Positions 41,765-54,500 of a stretch of 64,000 bases of DNA are shown here, in pieces. Made by a program: the position numbers and the translations under genes. The notes beneath the pieces are model-generated. The model ran no database searches. It was not told the DNA's origin and saw only the letters and a program-made list of their open reading frames with translations. Source of the DNA: Bathymodiolus brooksi (taxonomy: Eukaryota > Mollusca > Bivalvia > Mytilida > Modiolidae); the NCBI GenBank assembly GCA_963680875.1, contig OY804575.1:103781505-103845504 (forward strand). Direction: 5' to 3'. The first letter of the stretch is position 1; each line of letters begins with the position of its first letter.

Positions 41765-42866
41765 GGACAAATAATGGCGGCAAGCAAGCTGACGTAGTTG
41801 ACACAACAGAAAGGTTTTGTACGAAAATGTGTGTTTTTTCTGCGTGTTCAGCATTGAAATTGAGTACAAATGTTATTGAATGAATGATCATTTCTAAAGC
41901 TGATTATATAGTGCAGTTTCTAGTCTCTAAAGCGAATAACTACAAACTTTATAAATGTTGTAAACAAACAAGATGGCCGATTCGAGTGCACCTCAAATTC
42001 CAACAACTAATTCGCATAATGTACAAAACGCCAACACTCGTGGTAGAAGCTCTTCTCGTAAACGTCCCTTGTCGGGCTCTGACGAACAAATGAAGCCTCC
42101 TTCAAGTCGACAACGCTCACAGTCAGTGACCCGAAAGGTCCCAAACCCTGGAAGTGACAAACAAGTAACCCTCAAAACACAAGGCCAATCTTTTAATATG
42201 TGTAAGCTTGTAGAAACAACTATGTTGAAACCTGAAATCATACAAACTGTGGTACCAACTATAATAGGGGAAATAAAAACTGAACTTATTTCAGAACTTA
42301 AGTCCGTAATAAAATCCGCAGTTATTCAAGCTATCGAAGATGCCATCAAGCCATTACAAGACTGCATAAATAAACAAAATGACAAAATTACAAGTTTAAA
42401 AGCCGAAAATGAACAAATGAAGGGAAAACTAAACAAACGTATAGAACAAATAGAAGATCGGTACGATAAATTTAGAAATATGGCCAACGTATGCCCTAGG
42501 ATTCTCCAAAAAACGACGATCTAAAACATGAAGTAAATATACTACACAATCAAATCGAGGAGTTGGAACAGTACGGGCGACGGACATCACTGAGATTCCA
42601 TAATGTTCCCATGACTCGGGGGGATCTACAACAAACAGATGGGCTGATCGTCAACATAGTAAATGATAAACTTGGTCTCGCACAACCTCTAACCGAAAAC
42701 GATATTAATCGCTCCCACATTATTGGCCCTATAAACAACGGTAAAGGTCAGTTGATATGCCGTTTTCGTAATTGGAAGGTAAACAACTCTATCTTTATGA
42801 AGAAGAAAAATCTCAAAAACAACAAGGACAACATCTTTATTACCGAAGATCTCACAAATCTCTAAA
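41765..42866 (+). mobile_element. LINE 5' fragment (5' UTR and ORF1) captured in the satellite
   Basis: About 208 bp of leader precede ORF1; ORF2 and the 3' end are missing. The satellite stops near monomer position 34 on the left and resumes at position 92 (TAACCGTTGC at 42867), so about 57 bp of monomer is lost. Loss of the 3' end is the opposite of ordinary LINE truncation and suggests a rearrangement after insertion. Confidence 0.75.
41973..42865 (+). pseudogene. LINE ORF1-like nucleic-acid chaperone, frameshifted and truncated
   Basis: The ATG at 41973 is in the context AACAAGATGGCC. The first frame (to 42524) has a basic Ser/Arg-rich N-terminus (about residues 20-65) and then a helical, coiled-coil-prone region (about 90-170). 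A neighbouring frame takes over near 42500-42510 and includes LEQYGRRTSLRFHNVP and ENDINRSHIIGP, typical of the RNA-binding core of LINE ORF1 proteins. It ends NIFITEDLTNL at a stop made at the satellite junction. A one-base indel separates the two frames. In the family such proteins coat LINE RNA; this copy is broken. The clade is not assigned. Confidence 0.75.
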
Positions 42867-45360
42867 TAACCGTTGCTATTATTTCCTCTCTAGATCTCAC
42901 GAGTAGTGTCGCCCTCATCCTGTACTAATACTAATATACCATCTGTTTGTGGATATGTGATGTAGTATTGTCTTATGTTTGTTATAACAGTTGCTATTCT
43001 CTCCTCTCTAGATCTCACGAGTAGTGTCACCCTCATCCTGTACTAATACTAATATATACCATCTGTTTGTAGAACTGTGGTGTAGTATTGTCTTATGTTT
43101 GTTGTAACCGTTGCCATTATCTCCTCTAGATCTCACGAGTAGTTTCGCCCTCATCCTGTACTAATACTAATATACCATCTGTTTGTGGATATGTGGTGTA
43201 GTATTGTCTTATGTTTGTTGTAGCCGTTGCTATTGTCTCCTCTCTAGATCTCACGAGTAATGTCGCCCTCATCCTGTACTAATACTAATATACCATCTGT
43301 TTGTGGATATGTGATGTAGTATTGTCTTATGTTTGTTATAACCGTTTCTATTCTCTCCTCTCTAGATCTCACGAGTAGTGTCACCCTCATCCTTTACTAA
43401 TACTAATATATACCATCTGTTTGTGGATCTGTGGTGTAGTATTGTCTGATGTTTCTTGTAGCCGTTCCTATTGTCTCCTCTCTAGATCTCACGAGTAGTG
43501 TCGCCCTCATCCTGTACTAATACTAATATACCATCTGTTTGTGGAACTGTGGTGTAGTATTGTCTTATGTTTGTTGTAACCGTTGCTATTATCTCCTCTA
43601 GATCTCACGAGTAGTTTCGCCCTCATCCTGTACTAATACTAATATACCATCTGTTTGTAGAACTGTGGTGTAGTATTGTCTTATGTTTGTTGTAACCGTT
43701 GCTATTATCTCCTCTAGAACTCACGAGTAGTTTCGTACTCATCCTGTACTAATACTAATATACCATCTGTTTGTGGATATGTGGTGTAGTATTGTCTTAT
43801 GTTTGCTATAACCGTTGCTATTGTCTCCTCTCTAGATCTCACGAGTAGTGTCGCCCTCATCCTGTACTAATACTAATATATACCATCTGTTTGTGGATCT
43901 GTGGTGTAGTATTGTCTGATGTTTGTTGTAGCCGTTGCTACTGTGTCCTCTCTAGATCTCACGAGTAGTGTCACCGTCATCCTGTACTAATACTAATATA
44001 TACCATCTGTTTGTGGATCTGTGGTGTAGTATTGTCTGATGTTTGTTGTAGCCGTTGCTACTGTGTCCTCTCTAGATCTCACGAGTAGTGTCGCCCTCAT
44101 CCTGTACTAATACTAATATACCATCTGTTTGTACAACTGTGGTGTAGTATTGTCTTATGTTTGTTGTAACCGTTACTATTATCTCCTCTCTAGATCTCAC
44201 GAGTAGTGTCGCCCGTATCCTGTACTAATACTAATATACCATCTGTTTGTGGATATGTGATGTAGTATTGTCTTATGTTTGTTATAGCAGTTGCTATTCT
44301 CTCCTCTCTAGATCTCACGAGTAGTGTCACCCTCATCCTGTACTAATACTAATATATACCATCTGTTTGTAGAACTGTGGTGTAGTATTGTCTTATGTTT
44401 GTTGTAACCGTTGCCATTATCTCCTCTAGATCTCACGAGTAGTTTCGCCCTCATCCTGTACTAATACTAATATACCATCTGTTTGTGGATATGTGGTGTA
44501 GTATTGTCTTATGTTTGTTGTAGCCGTTGCTATTGTCTCCTCTCTAGATCTCACGAGTAATGTCGCCCTCATCCTGTACTAATACTAATATACCATCTGT
44601 TTGTGGATCTGTGGTGTAGTATTGTCTGATGTTTGTTGTAGCCGTTGCTATTGTCTCCTCTCTAGATCTCACGAGTAATGTCGCCCTCATCCTGTACTAA
44701 TACTAATATACCATCTGTTTGTGGATATGTGGTGTAGTATTGTCTTATGTGTGTTGTAGCCGTTGCTATTGTCTCCTCTCTAGATCTCACGAATAGTGTC
44801 GCCCTCATCCTGTACTAATACTAATATACCATCTGTTTGTGGATATGTGGTGTAGTATTGTCTTATGTTTGTTGTAGCCGTTGCTATTGTCTCCTCTCTA
44901 GATCTCACGAATAGTGTCGCCCTCATCCTGTACTAATACTAATATACCATCTGTTTGTAGAACTGTGGTGTAGTATTGTCTTATGTTTGTTGTAACCGTT
45001 GCCATTATCTCCTCTAGATCTCACGAGTAGTTTCGCCCTCATCCTGTACTAATACTAATATACCATCTGTTTGTGGATATGTGGTGTAGTATTGTCTTAT
45101 GTTTGTTGTAGGCGATGCTATTGTCTCCTCTCTAGATCTCACGAGTAATGTCGCCCTCATCCTGTACTAATACTAATATACCATCTGTTTGTGGATCTGT
45201 GGTGTAGTATTATCTGATGTTTGTTGTAGCCGTTGCTATTGTCTCCTCTCTAGATCTCACGAGTAATGTCGCCCTCATCCTGTACTAATACTAATATACC
45301 ATCTGTTTGTGGATATGTGGTGTAGTATTGTCTTATGCTTCTTATGTTTGTTGTATCCTT

Positions 45361-48300
45361 TGCTATTGTCTCCTCTCTAGCTCTCATGAGTAGTATCACC
45401 CTCATCCCGTACTAATACTAATATACCATCTGTTTGTAGAACTGTGGTGTAGTATTGTCTTATGTTTGTTGTAACCGTTGCTATTATCTCCTCTAGAACT
45501 CACGAGTAGTTTCGTACTCATCCTGTACTAATACTAATATACCATCTGTTTGTGGATATGTGGTGTAGTATTGTCTTATGTTTGCTATAACCGTTGCTAT
45601 TGTCTCCTCTCTAGATCTCACGAGTAGTGTCGCCCTGATCCTGTACTAATACTAATATATACCATCTGTTTGTGGATCTGTGGTGTAGTATTGTCTGATG
45701 TTTGTTGTAGCCGTTGCTACTGTGTCCTCTCTAGATCTCACGAGTAGTGTCACCGTCATCCTGTACTAATACTAATATATACCATCTGTTTGTGGATCTG
45801 TGGTGTAGTATTGTCTGATGTTTGTTGTAGCCGTTGCTACTGTGTCCTCTCTAGATCTCACGAGTAGTGTCGCCCTCATCCTGTACTAATACTAATATAC
45901 CATCTGTTTGTACAACTGTGGTGTAGTATTGTCTTATGTTTGTTGTAACCGTTGCTATTATCTCCTCTCTAGATCTCACGAGTAGTGTCGCCCGTATCCT
46001 GTACTAATACTAATATACCATCTGTTTGTGGATATGTGATGTAGTATTGTCTTATGTTTGTTATAACAGTTGCTATTCTCTCCTCTCTAGATCTCACGAG
46101 TAGTGTCACCCTCATCCTGTACTAATACTAATATATACCATCTGTTTGTAGAACTGTGGTGTAGTATTGTCTTATGTTTGTTGTAACCGTTGCCATTATC
46201 TCCTCTAGATCTCACGAGTAGTTTCGCCCTCATCCTGTACTAATACTAATATACCATCTGTTTGTGGATATGTGGTGTAGTATTGTCTTATGTTTGTTGT
46301 AGCCGTTGCTATTGTCTCCTCTCTAGATCTCACGAGTAATGTCGCCCTCATCCTGTACTAATACTAATATACCATCTGTTTGTGGATCTGTGGTGTAGTA
46401 TTGTCTGATGTTTGTTGTAGCCGTTGCTATTGTCTCCTCTCTAGATCTCACGAGTAATGTCGCCCTCATCCTGTACTAATACTAATATACCATCTGTTTG
46501 TGGATATGTGGTGTAGTATTGTCTTATGTTTGTTGTAGCCGTTGCTATTGTCTCCTCTCTAGATCTCACGAATAGTGTCGCCCTCATCCTGTACTAATAC
46601 TAATATACCATCTGTTTGTGGATCTGTGGTGTAGTATTGCCTGATGTTTATTGTAACCGTTGCTATTGTCTGTTCTCTAGATCTCACGAGTAGTGTCGCC
46701 CTCATCTTGTGCTAATATTAATATACCATCAGTTTGTGGATCTCTGGTGTAAAATTGCCTTATGTTTGTTGTAGCCGTTGATATTCTCCTGTCTATATCT
46801 CACGAGTAGTGTCGCCCTCATCCTGTACTAATACTAATATACCATCTGTTTGTGGATCTGTGGTGTAGTATTGCCTTATGTTTGTTGTAACCGTTGCTAT
46901 TGTCTCCTTTCTAGATCTCACGAGTAGTGTCGCCCTCATCCTGTACTAATACTAATATGCCATCTGTTTGTGGATATGTGGTGTAGTATTGCCTGATGTT
47001 TGTTTTAACCGTTGCTATTGTCTTCTTTCTAGATCTCACGAGTAGTGTCGCCCTCATCCTGTACTAATACTAATATACCATCTGTTTGTGGATATGTGGT
47101 GTAGAATTGTCTTATGTTTCTTATGTTTGTTGTAACAATTGCTATTGTCTCCTCTCTAGCTCTCATGAGTAGTGTCACCCTCATCCCGTACTAATACTAA
47201 TATACCATCTTTTTGTGGATCTGTGGTGTAGTATTGTCTTATGTTTGTTGTAGCCGTTGGTATTGTCTCCTCTCTAAATCTCACGAGTAGCGTCGCCCTC
47301 ATCCTTACTAATACTAATATACCATCTGTTTGTGGAACTATGGTGTAGTATTGCCTCATGTTTGTTGTAACCGTTGCTTTTGTCTCCTTTCTAGATCTCA
47401 AGAGTAGTGTCGCCATCATCCTGTACTAATACTAATATACCATCTGTTTGGGGAACTGTGGTGTAGTATTGTCTTATGCTTGTTGTAGCCGTTGATATTC
47501 TTTCCTCTCTAGATCTCACGAGTAATGTCGCCCTCATCATGTACTAAGACTAATATACCATCTGTTTGTGGATATGTGGTGTATAATTGTCTTATGTTTC
47601 TTATGTTTATTGTAACAGTTGCTATTGTCTCCTCTCTAGCCCTCATGAGTAGTGTCACCCTCATCCCGTACTAATACTAATATACCATCTGTTTGTGGAT
47701 ATGTGGTGTAGTATTGTCTTATGTTTGTTGTAGCCGTTGCTATTGTCTCCTCTCTAGATCTCACGAGTAGTGTCGCTCTCATTCTGTACTAATACTAATA
47801 TACTATCTGTTTGTGGATCTGTGGTGTAGTATTGTCTTATGTTTTTTGTGACCGTTGCTATTATCTCCTCTCTAGATCTCACGAGTAGTGTCGCCCTCAT
47901 CCTGTACTAATACTAATATACCATCTGTTTGTGGATATGTGGTGTAGTATTGTCTTATGTTTGTTGTAGCCGTTGCTATTGTCTCCCCTCTAGATCTCAC
48001 GAGTAGTGTCGCCCTCATCCTGTACTAATACTAATATACATGTACCATCTGTGTGTGGATATGTGGTATATAATTGTCTTATGTTTCTTATGTTTGTTGT
48101 AACCGTTCCTATTGTCTCCAGTCTAGCTCTCACGAGTAGTGTCGCCCTCATCCTGTACTAATACTAATATACTATCTGTTTGTGGATCTGTGGTGTAGTA
48201 TTGTCTTATGTTTGTTGTAGCTGTTGCTATTGTCTCCTCTCTAGATCTCACGAGTAGTGTGGCCCTCATCCTGTACTAATACTAATATACCATCTGTTTG

Positions 48301-51300
48301 TGGATCTGTGGTGTAGTATTGTCTTATGTTTGTTGTAGCCGTTGCTATTGTCTCCTCTCTAGATCTCACGAGTAGTGTGGCCCTCATCCTGTACTAATAC
48401 TAATATACCATCTGTTTGTGGATCTGTGGTGTAGTATTGTCCTATGTTTGTTGTAGCCGTTGCTATTGTCTCCTCTCTAGCTCTCATGAGTAGTATCACC
48501 CTCATCCCGTACTAATACTAATATACCATCTGTTTGTAGAACTGTGGTGTAGTATTGTCTTATGTTTGTTGTAACCGTTGCTATTATCTCCTCTAGAACT
48601 CACGAGTAGTTTTGTACTCATCCTGTACTAATACTAATATACCATCTGTTTGTGGATATGTGGTGTAGTATTGTCTTATGTTTGCTATAACCGTTGCTAT
48701 TGTCTCCTCTCTAGATCTCACGAGTAGTGTCGCCCTGATCCTGTACTAATACTAATATATACCATCTGTTTGTGGATCTGTGGTGTAGTATTGTCTGATG
48801 TTTGTTGTAGCCGTTGCTACTGTGTCCTCTCTAGATCTCACGAGTAGTGTCACCGTCATCCTGTACTAATACTAATATATACCATCTGTTTGTGGATCTG
48901 TGGTGTAGTATTGTCTGATGTTTGTTGTAGCCGTTGCTACTGTGTCCTCTCTAGATCTCACGAGTAGTGTCGCCCTCATCCTGTACTAATACTAATATAC
49001 CATCTGTTTGTACAACTGTGGTGTAGTATTGTCTTATGTTTGTTGTAACCGTTGCTATTATCTCCTCTCTAGATCTCACGAGTAGTGTCGCCCGTATCCT
49101 GTACTAATACTAATATACCATCTGTTTGTGGATATGTGATGTAGTATTGTCTTATGTTTGTTATAACAGTTGCTATTCTCTCCTCTCTAGATCTCACGAG
49201 TAGTGTCACCCTCATCCTGTACTAATACTAATATATACCATCTGTTTGTAGAACTGTGGTGTAGTATTGTCTTATGTTTGTTGTAACCGTTGCCATTATC
49301 TCCTCTAGATCTCACGAGTAGTTTCGCCCTCATCCTGTACTAATACTAATATACCATCTGTTTGTGGATATGTGGTGTAGTATTGTCTTATGTTTGTTGT
49401 AGCCGTTGCTATTGTCTCCTCTCTAGATCTCACGAGTAATGTCGCCCTCATCCTGTACTAATACTAATATACCATCTGTTTGTGGATCTGTGGTGTAGTA
49501 TTGTCTGATGTTTGTTGTAGCCGTTGCTATTGTGTCCTCTCTAGATCTCACGAGTAATGTCGCCCTCATCCTGTACTAATACTAATATACCATCTGTTTG
49601 TGGATATGTGGTGTAGTATTGTCTTATGTTTGTTGTAGCCGTTGCTATTGTCTCCTCTCTAGATCTCACGAATAGTGTCGCCCTCATCCTGTACTAATAC
49701 TAATATACCATCTGTTTGTGGATCTGTGGTGTAGTATTGCCTGATGTTTATTGTAACCGTTGCTATTGTCTGTTCTCTAGATCTCACGAGTAGTGTCGCC
49801 CTCATCTTGTGCTAATATTAATATACCATCAGTTTGTGGATCTCTGGTGTAAAATTGCCTTATGTTTGTTGTAGCCGTTGATATTCTCCTGTCTATATCT
49901 CACGAGTAGTGTCGCCCTCATCCTGTACTAATACTAATATACCATCTGTTTGTGGATCTGTGGTGTAGTATTGCCTTATGTTTGTTGTAACCGTTGCTAT
50001 TGTCTCCTTTCTAGATCTCACGAGTAGTGTCGCCCTCATCCTGTACTAATACTAATATGCCATCTGTTTGTGGATATGTGGTGTAGTATTGCCTGATGTT
50101 TGTTTTAACCGTTGCTATTGTCTTCTTTCTAGATCTCACGAGTAGTGTCGCCCTCATCCTGTACTAATACTAATATACCATCTGTTTGTGGATATGTGGT
50201 GTAGAATTGTCTTATGTTTCTTATGTTTGTTGTAACAATTGCTATTGTCTCCTCTCTAGCTCTCATGAGTAGTGTCACCCTCATCCCGTACTAATACTAA
50301 TATACCATCTTTTTGTGGATCTGTGGTGTAGTATTGTCTTATGTTTGTTGTAGCCGTTGGTATTGTCTCCTCTCTAAATCTCACGAGTAGCGTCGCCCTC
50401 ATCCTTACTAATACTAATATACCATCTGTTTGTGGAACTATGGTGTAGTATTGCCTCATGTTTGTTGTAACAGTTGCTTTTGTCTCCTTTCTAGATCTCA
50501 AGAGTAGTGTCGCCATCATCCTGTACTAATACTAATATACCATCTGTTTGGGGAACTGTGGTGTAGTATTGTCTTATGCTTGTTGTAGCCGTTGATATTC
50601 TTTCCTCTCTAGATCTCACGAGTAATGTCGCCCTCATCATGTACTAAGACTAATATACCATCTGTTTGTGGATATGTGGTGTAGAATTGTCTTATGTTTC
50701 TTATGTTTATTGTAACAGTTGCTATTGTCTCCTCTCTAGCCCTCATGAGTAGTGTCACCCTCATCCCGTACTAATACTAATATACCATCTGTTTGTGGAT
50801 ATGTGGTGTAGTATTGTCTTATGTTTGTTGTAGCCGTTGCTATTGTCTCCTCTCTAGATCTCACGAGTAGTGTCGCTCTCATTCTGTACTAATACTAATA
50901 TACTATCTGTTTGTGGATCTGTGGTGTAGTATTGTCTTATGTTTTTTGTGACCGTTGCTATTATCTCCTCTCTAGATCTCACGAGTAGTGTCGCCCTCAT
51001 CCTGTACTAATACTAATATACCATCTGTTTGTGGATATGTGGTGTAGTATTGTCTTATGTTTGTTGTAGCCGTTGCTATTGTCTCCCCTCTAGATCTCAC
51101 GAGTAGTGTCGCCCTCATCCTGTACTAATACTAATATACATGTACCATCTGTGTGTGGATATGTGGTATATAATTGTCTTATGTTTCTTATGTTTGTTGT
51201 AACCGTTCCTATTGTCTCCAGTCTAGCTCTCACGAGTAGTGTCGCCCTCATCCTGTACTAATACTAATATACTATCTGTTTGTGGATCTGTGGTGTAGTA

Positions 51301-51580
51301 TTGTCTTATGTTTGTTGTAGCTGTTGCTATTGTCTCCTCTCTAGATCTCACGAGTAGTGTGGCCCTCATCCTGTACTAATACTAATATACCATCTGTTTG
51401 TGGATCTGTGGTGTAGTATTGTCTTATGTTTGTTGTAGCCGTTGCTATTGTCTCCTCTCTAGATCTCACGAGTAGTGTGGCCCTCATCCTGTACTAATAC
51501 TAATATACCATCTGTTTGTGGATCTGTGGTGTAGTATTGTCCTATGTTTGTTGTAGCCGTTGCTATTGTCTCCTCTCTAG
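45361..51580. repeat. Tandem duplication of a ~3,100-bp satellite block
   Basis: Bases from ~45361/45381 to 48480 recur at 48481-51580 with an offset of exactly 3,100 and very few differences (for example TTTCGTACTC versus TTTTGTACTC, and GTATAATTG versus GTAGAATTG). A third partial copy, offset a further 1,800, spans about 51581-52270. The unit holds about 26 monomers. Confidence 0.92.
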
Positions 51581-54500
51581 ATCTCACGAGTAGTGTCGCC
51601 CTCATCTTGTGCTAATATTAATATACCATCTGTTTGTGGATCTCTGGTGTAAAATTGCCTGATGTTTGTTGTAGCCGTTGATATTCTCCTGTCTATATCT
51701 CACGAGTAGTGTCGCCCTCATCCTGTACTAATACTAATATTCCATCTGTTTGTGGATCTGTGGTGTAGTATTGCCTTATGTTTGTTGTAACCGTTGCTAT
51801 TGTCTCCTTTCTAGATCTCACGAGTAGTGTCGCCCTCATCCTGTACTAATACTAATATGCCATATGCTTGTGGATATGTGGTGTAGTATTGCCAGATGTT
51901 TGTTTTAACCGTTGCTATTGTCTTCTTTCTAGATCTCACGAGTAGTGTCGCCCTCATCCTGTACTAATACTAATATACCATCTGTTTGTGGATATGTGGT
52001 GTAGAATTGTCTTATGTTTCTTATGTTTGTTGTAACAGTTGCTATTGTCTCCTCTCTAGCTCTCATGAGTAGTGTCACCCTCATCCTGTACTAATACTAA
52101 TATACCATCTTTTTGTGGATCTGTGGTGTAGTATTGTCTTATGTTTGTTGTAGCCGTTGGTATTGTCTCCTCTCTAAATCTCACGAGTAGCCTCGCCCTC
52201 ATCCTTACTAATACTAATATACCATCTGTTTGTGGAACTATGGTGTAGTATTGCCTCATGTTTGTTGTAGCCGTTGATATTCTCTGCTCTCTAGATTTCA
52301 CGAGTAATGTCGCCCTCATCATATACTAAGACTAATATACCATCTGTTTGTGGATATGTGGTGTAGAATTGTCTTATGTTTCTTATGTTTATTGTAACAG
52401 TTGCTATTGTCTCCTCTCTAGCCCTCATGAGTAGTGTCACCCTCATCCCGTACTAATACTAATATACCATCTGTTTGTGGATCTGTGGTGTAGTATTGTC
52501 TTATGTTTATTGTAGCCGTTGCTATTCTCTCCTTTAGATCTCACGAGTAGTGTCTCCCTCATCTTGTACTAATACTAATATACCATCTGTTTGTGGATAT
52601 GTGGTGTAGTATTGTCTTATGTTTGTTGTAGCCGTTGCTATTGTCTCCTCTCTAGATCTCACGAGTAGTGTCGCTCTCATTCTGTACTAATACTAATATA
52701 CTATCTGTTTGTGGATCTGTGGTGTAGTATTGTCTTATGTTTTTTGTGACCGTTGCTATTCTCTCCTCTCTAGATCTCACGAGTAGTGTCGCCCTCATCC
52801 TGTACTAATACTAATATACCATCTGTTTGTGGATATGTGGTGTAGTATTGTCTTATGTTTGTTGTAGCCGTTGCTATTGTCTCCCCTCTAGATCTCACGA
52901 GTAGTGTCGCCCTTATCCTGTACTAATACTAATATACATGTACCATCTGTGTGTGGATATGTGGTATATAATTGTCTTATGTTTCTTATGTTTGTTGTAA
53001 CCGTTCCTATTGTCTCCTCTCTAGCTCTCACGAGTAGTGTCGCCCTCATCCTGTACTAATACTAATATACTATCTGTTTGTGGATCTGTGGTGTAGTATT
53101 GTCTTGTGTTTGTTGTAGCTGTTGCTATTGTCTCCTCTCTAGATCTCACGAGTAGTGTGGCCCTCATCCTGTACTAATACTAATATACCATCTGTTTGTG
53201 GATCTGTGGTGTAGTATTGCCTTATGTTTGTTGTAGCCGTTGCTATTGTCTCCTCTCTAGATCTCACGAGTAGTGTGGCCCTCATCCTGTACTAATACTA
53301 ATATACCATCTGTTTGTGGATCTGTGGTGTAGTATTGCCTGATGTTTATTGTAACCGTTGATATTGTCTGCTCTCTAGATCTCACGAGTAGTGTCGCCCT
53401 CATCTTGTGCTAATATTAATATACCATCTGTTTGTGGATCTGTAGTGTAGTATTGCCTGATGTTTATTGTAACCGTTGCTATTGTCTGCTCTCTAGATCT
53501 CACGAGTAGTGTCGCCCTCATCTTGTGCTAATATTAATATACCATCTGTTTGTGGAACTCTGGTGTAAAATTGCCTGATGTTTGTTGTAGCCGTTGATAT
53601 TCTCCTGTCTATATCTCACGAGTAGTGTCGCCCTCATCCTGTACTAATACTAATATACCATCTGTTTGTGGATCTGTGGTGTAGTATTGCCTTATGTTTG
53701 TTGTAACCGTTGCTATTGTCTCCTTTCTAGATCTCACGAGTAGTGTCGCTCTCATCCTGTACTAATACTAATATACCATCTGTTTGTGGATCTGTGGTGT
53801 AGTATTGCCTTATGTTTGTTGTAACCGTTGCTATTGTCTCCTCTCTAGACCTCACGAGTAGTGTCGCCCTCATCCTTACTAATACTAATATACCATCTGT
53901 TTGTGGAACTATGGTGTAGTATTGCCTCATGTTTGTTGTAACCGTTGCTATTGTCTCCTTTCTAGATCTCAAGAGTAGTGTCGCCCTCATCCTGTACTAA
54001 TACTAATATACCATCTGTTTGTGGAACTGTGGTGTAGTATTGTCTTATGCTTGTTGTAGCCGTTGATATTTTTTTCTCTCTAGATCTCACGAGTAGTGTC
54101 GTCCTCATCCTGTACTAATACTAATATGCCATCTGTTTGTGGATCTGTGGTGTAGTATTGCCTGATGTTTGGTGTAACCGTTGCTATTGTCTTCTTTCTA
54201 GATCTCACGAGTAGTGTCGCCCTCATCCTGTATTAATACTAATATACCATCTGTTTGTGGATATGTGGTGTAGTATTGTCTTATGTTTGTTGTAGCCGTT
54301 GATATTCTCTGCTCTCTAGATTTCACGAGTAATGTCGCCCTCATCATGTACTAAGACTAATATACCATCTGTTTGTGGATATGTGGTGTAGAATTGTCTT
54401 ATGTTTCTTTTGTTTATTGTAACAGTTGCTATTGTCTCCTCTCTAGCCCTCATGAGTAGTGTCACCCTCATCCCGTACTAATACTAATATACCATCTGTT

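Noticed and set aside
41884..42241. Alternative frames overlapping the LINE ORF1
   Set aside because: They are antisense or shifted shadows of the ORF1 frame, which has the expected basic region and coiled coil.
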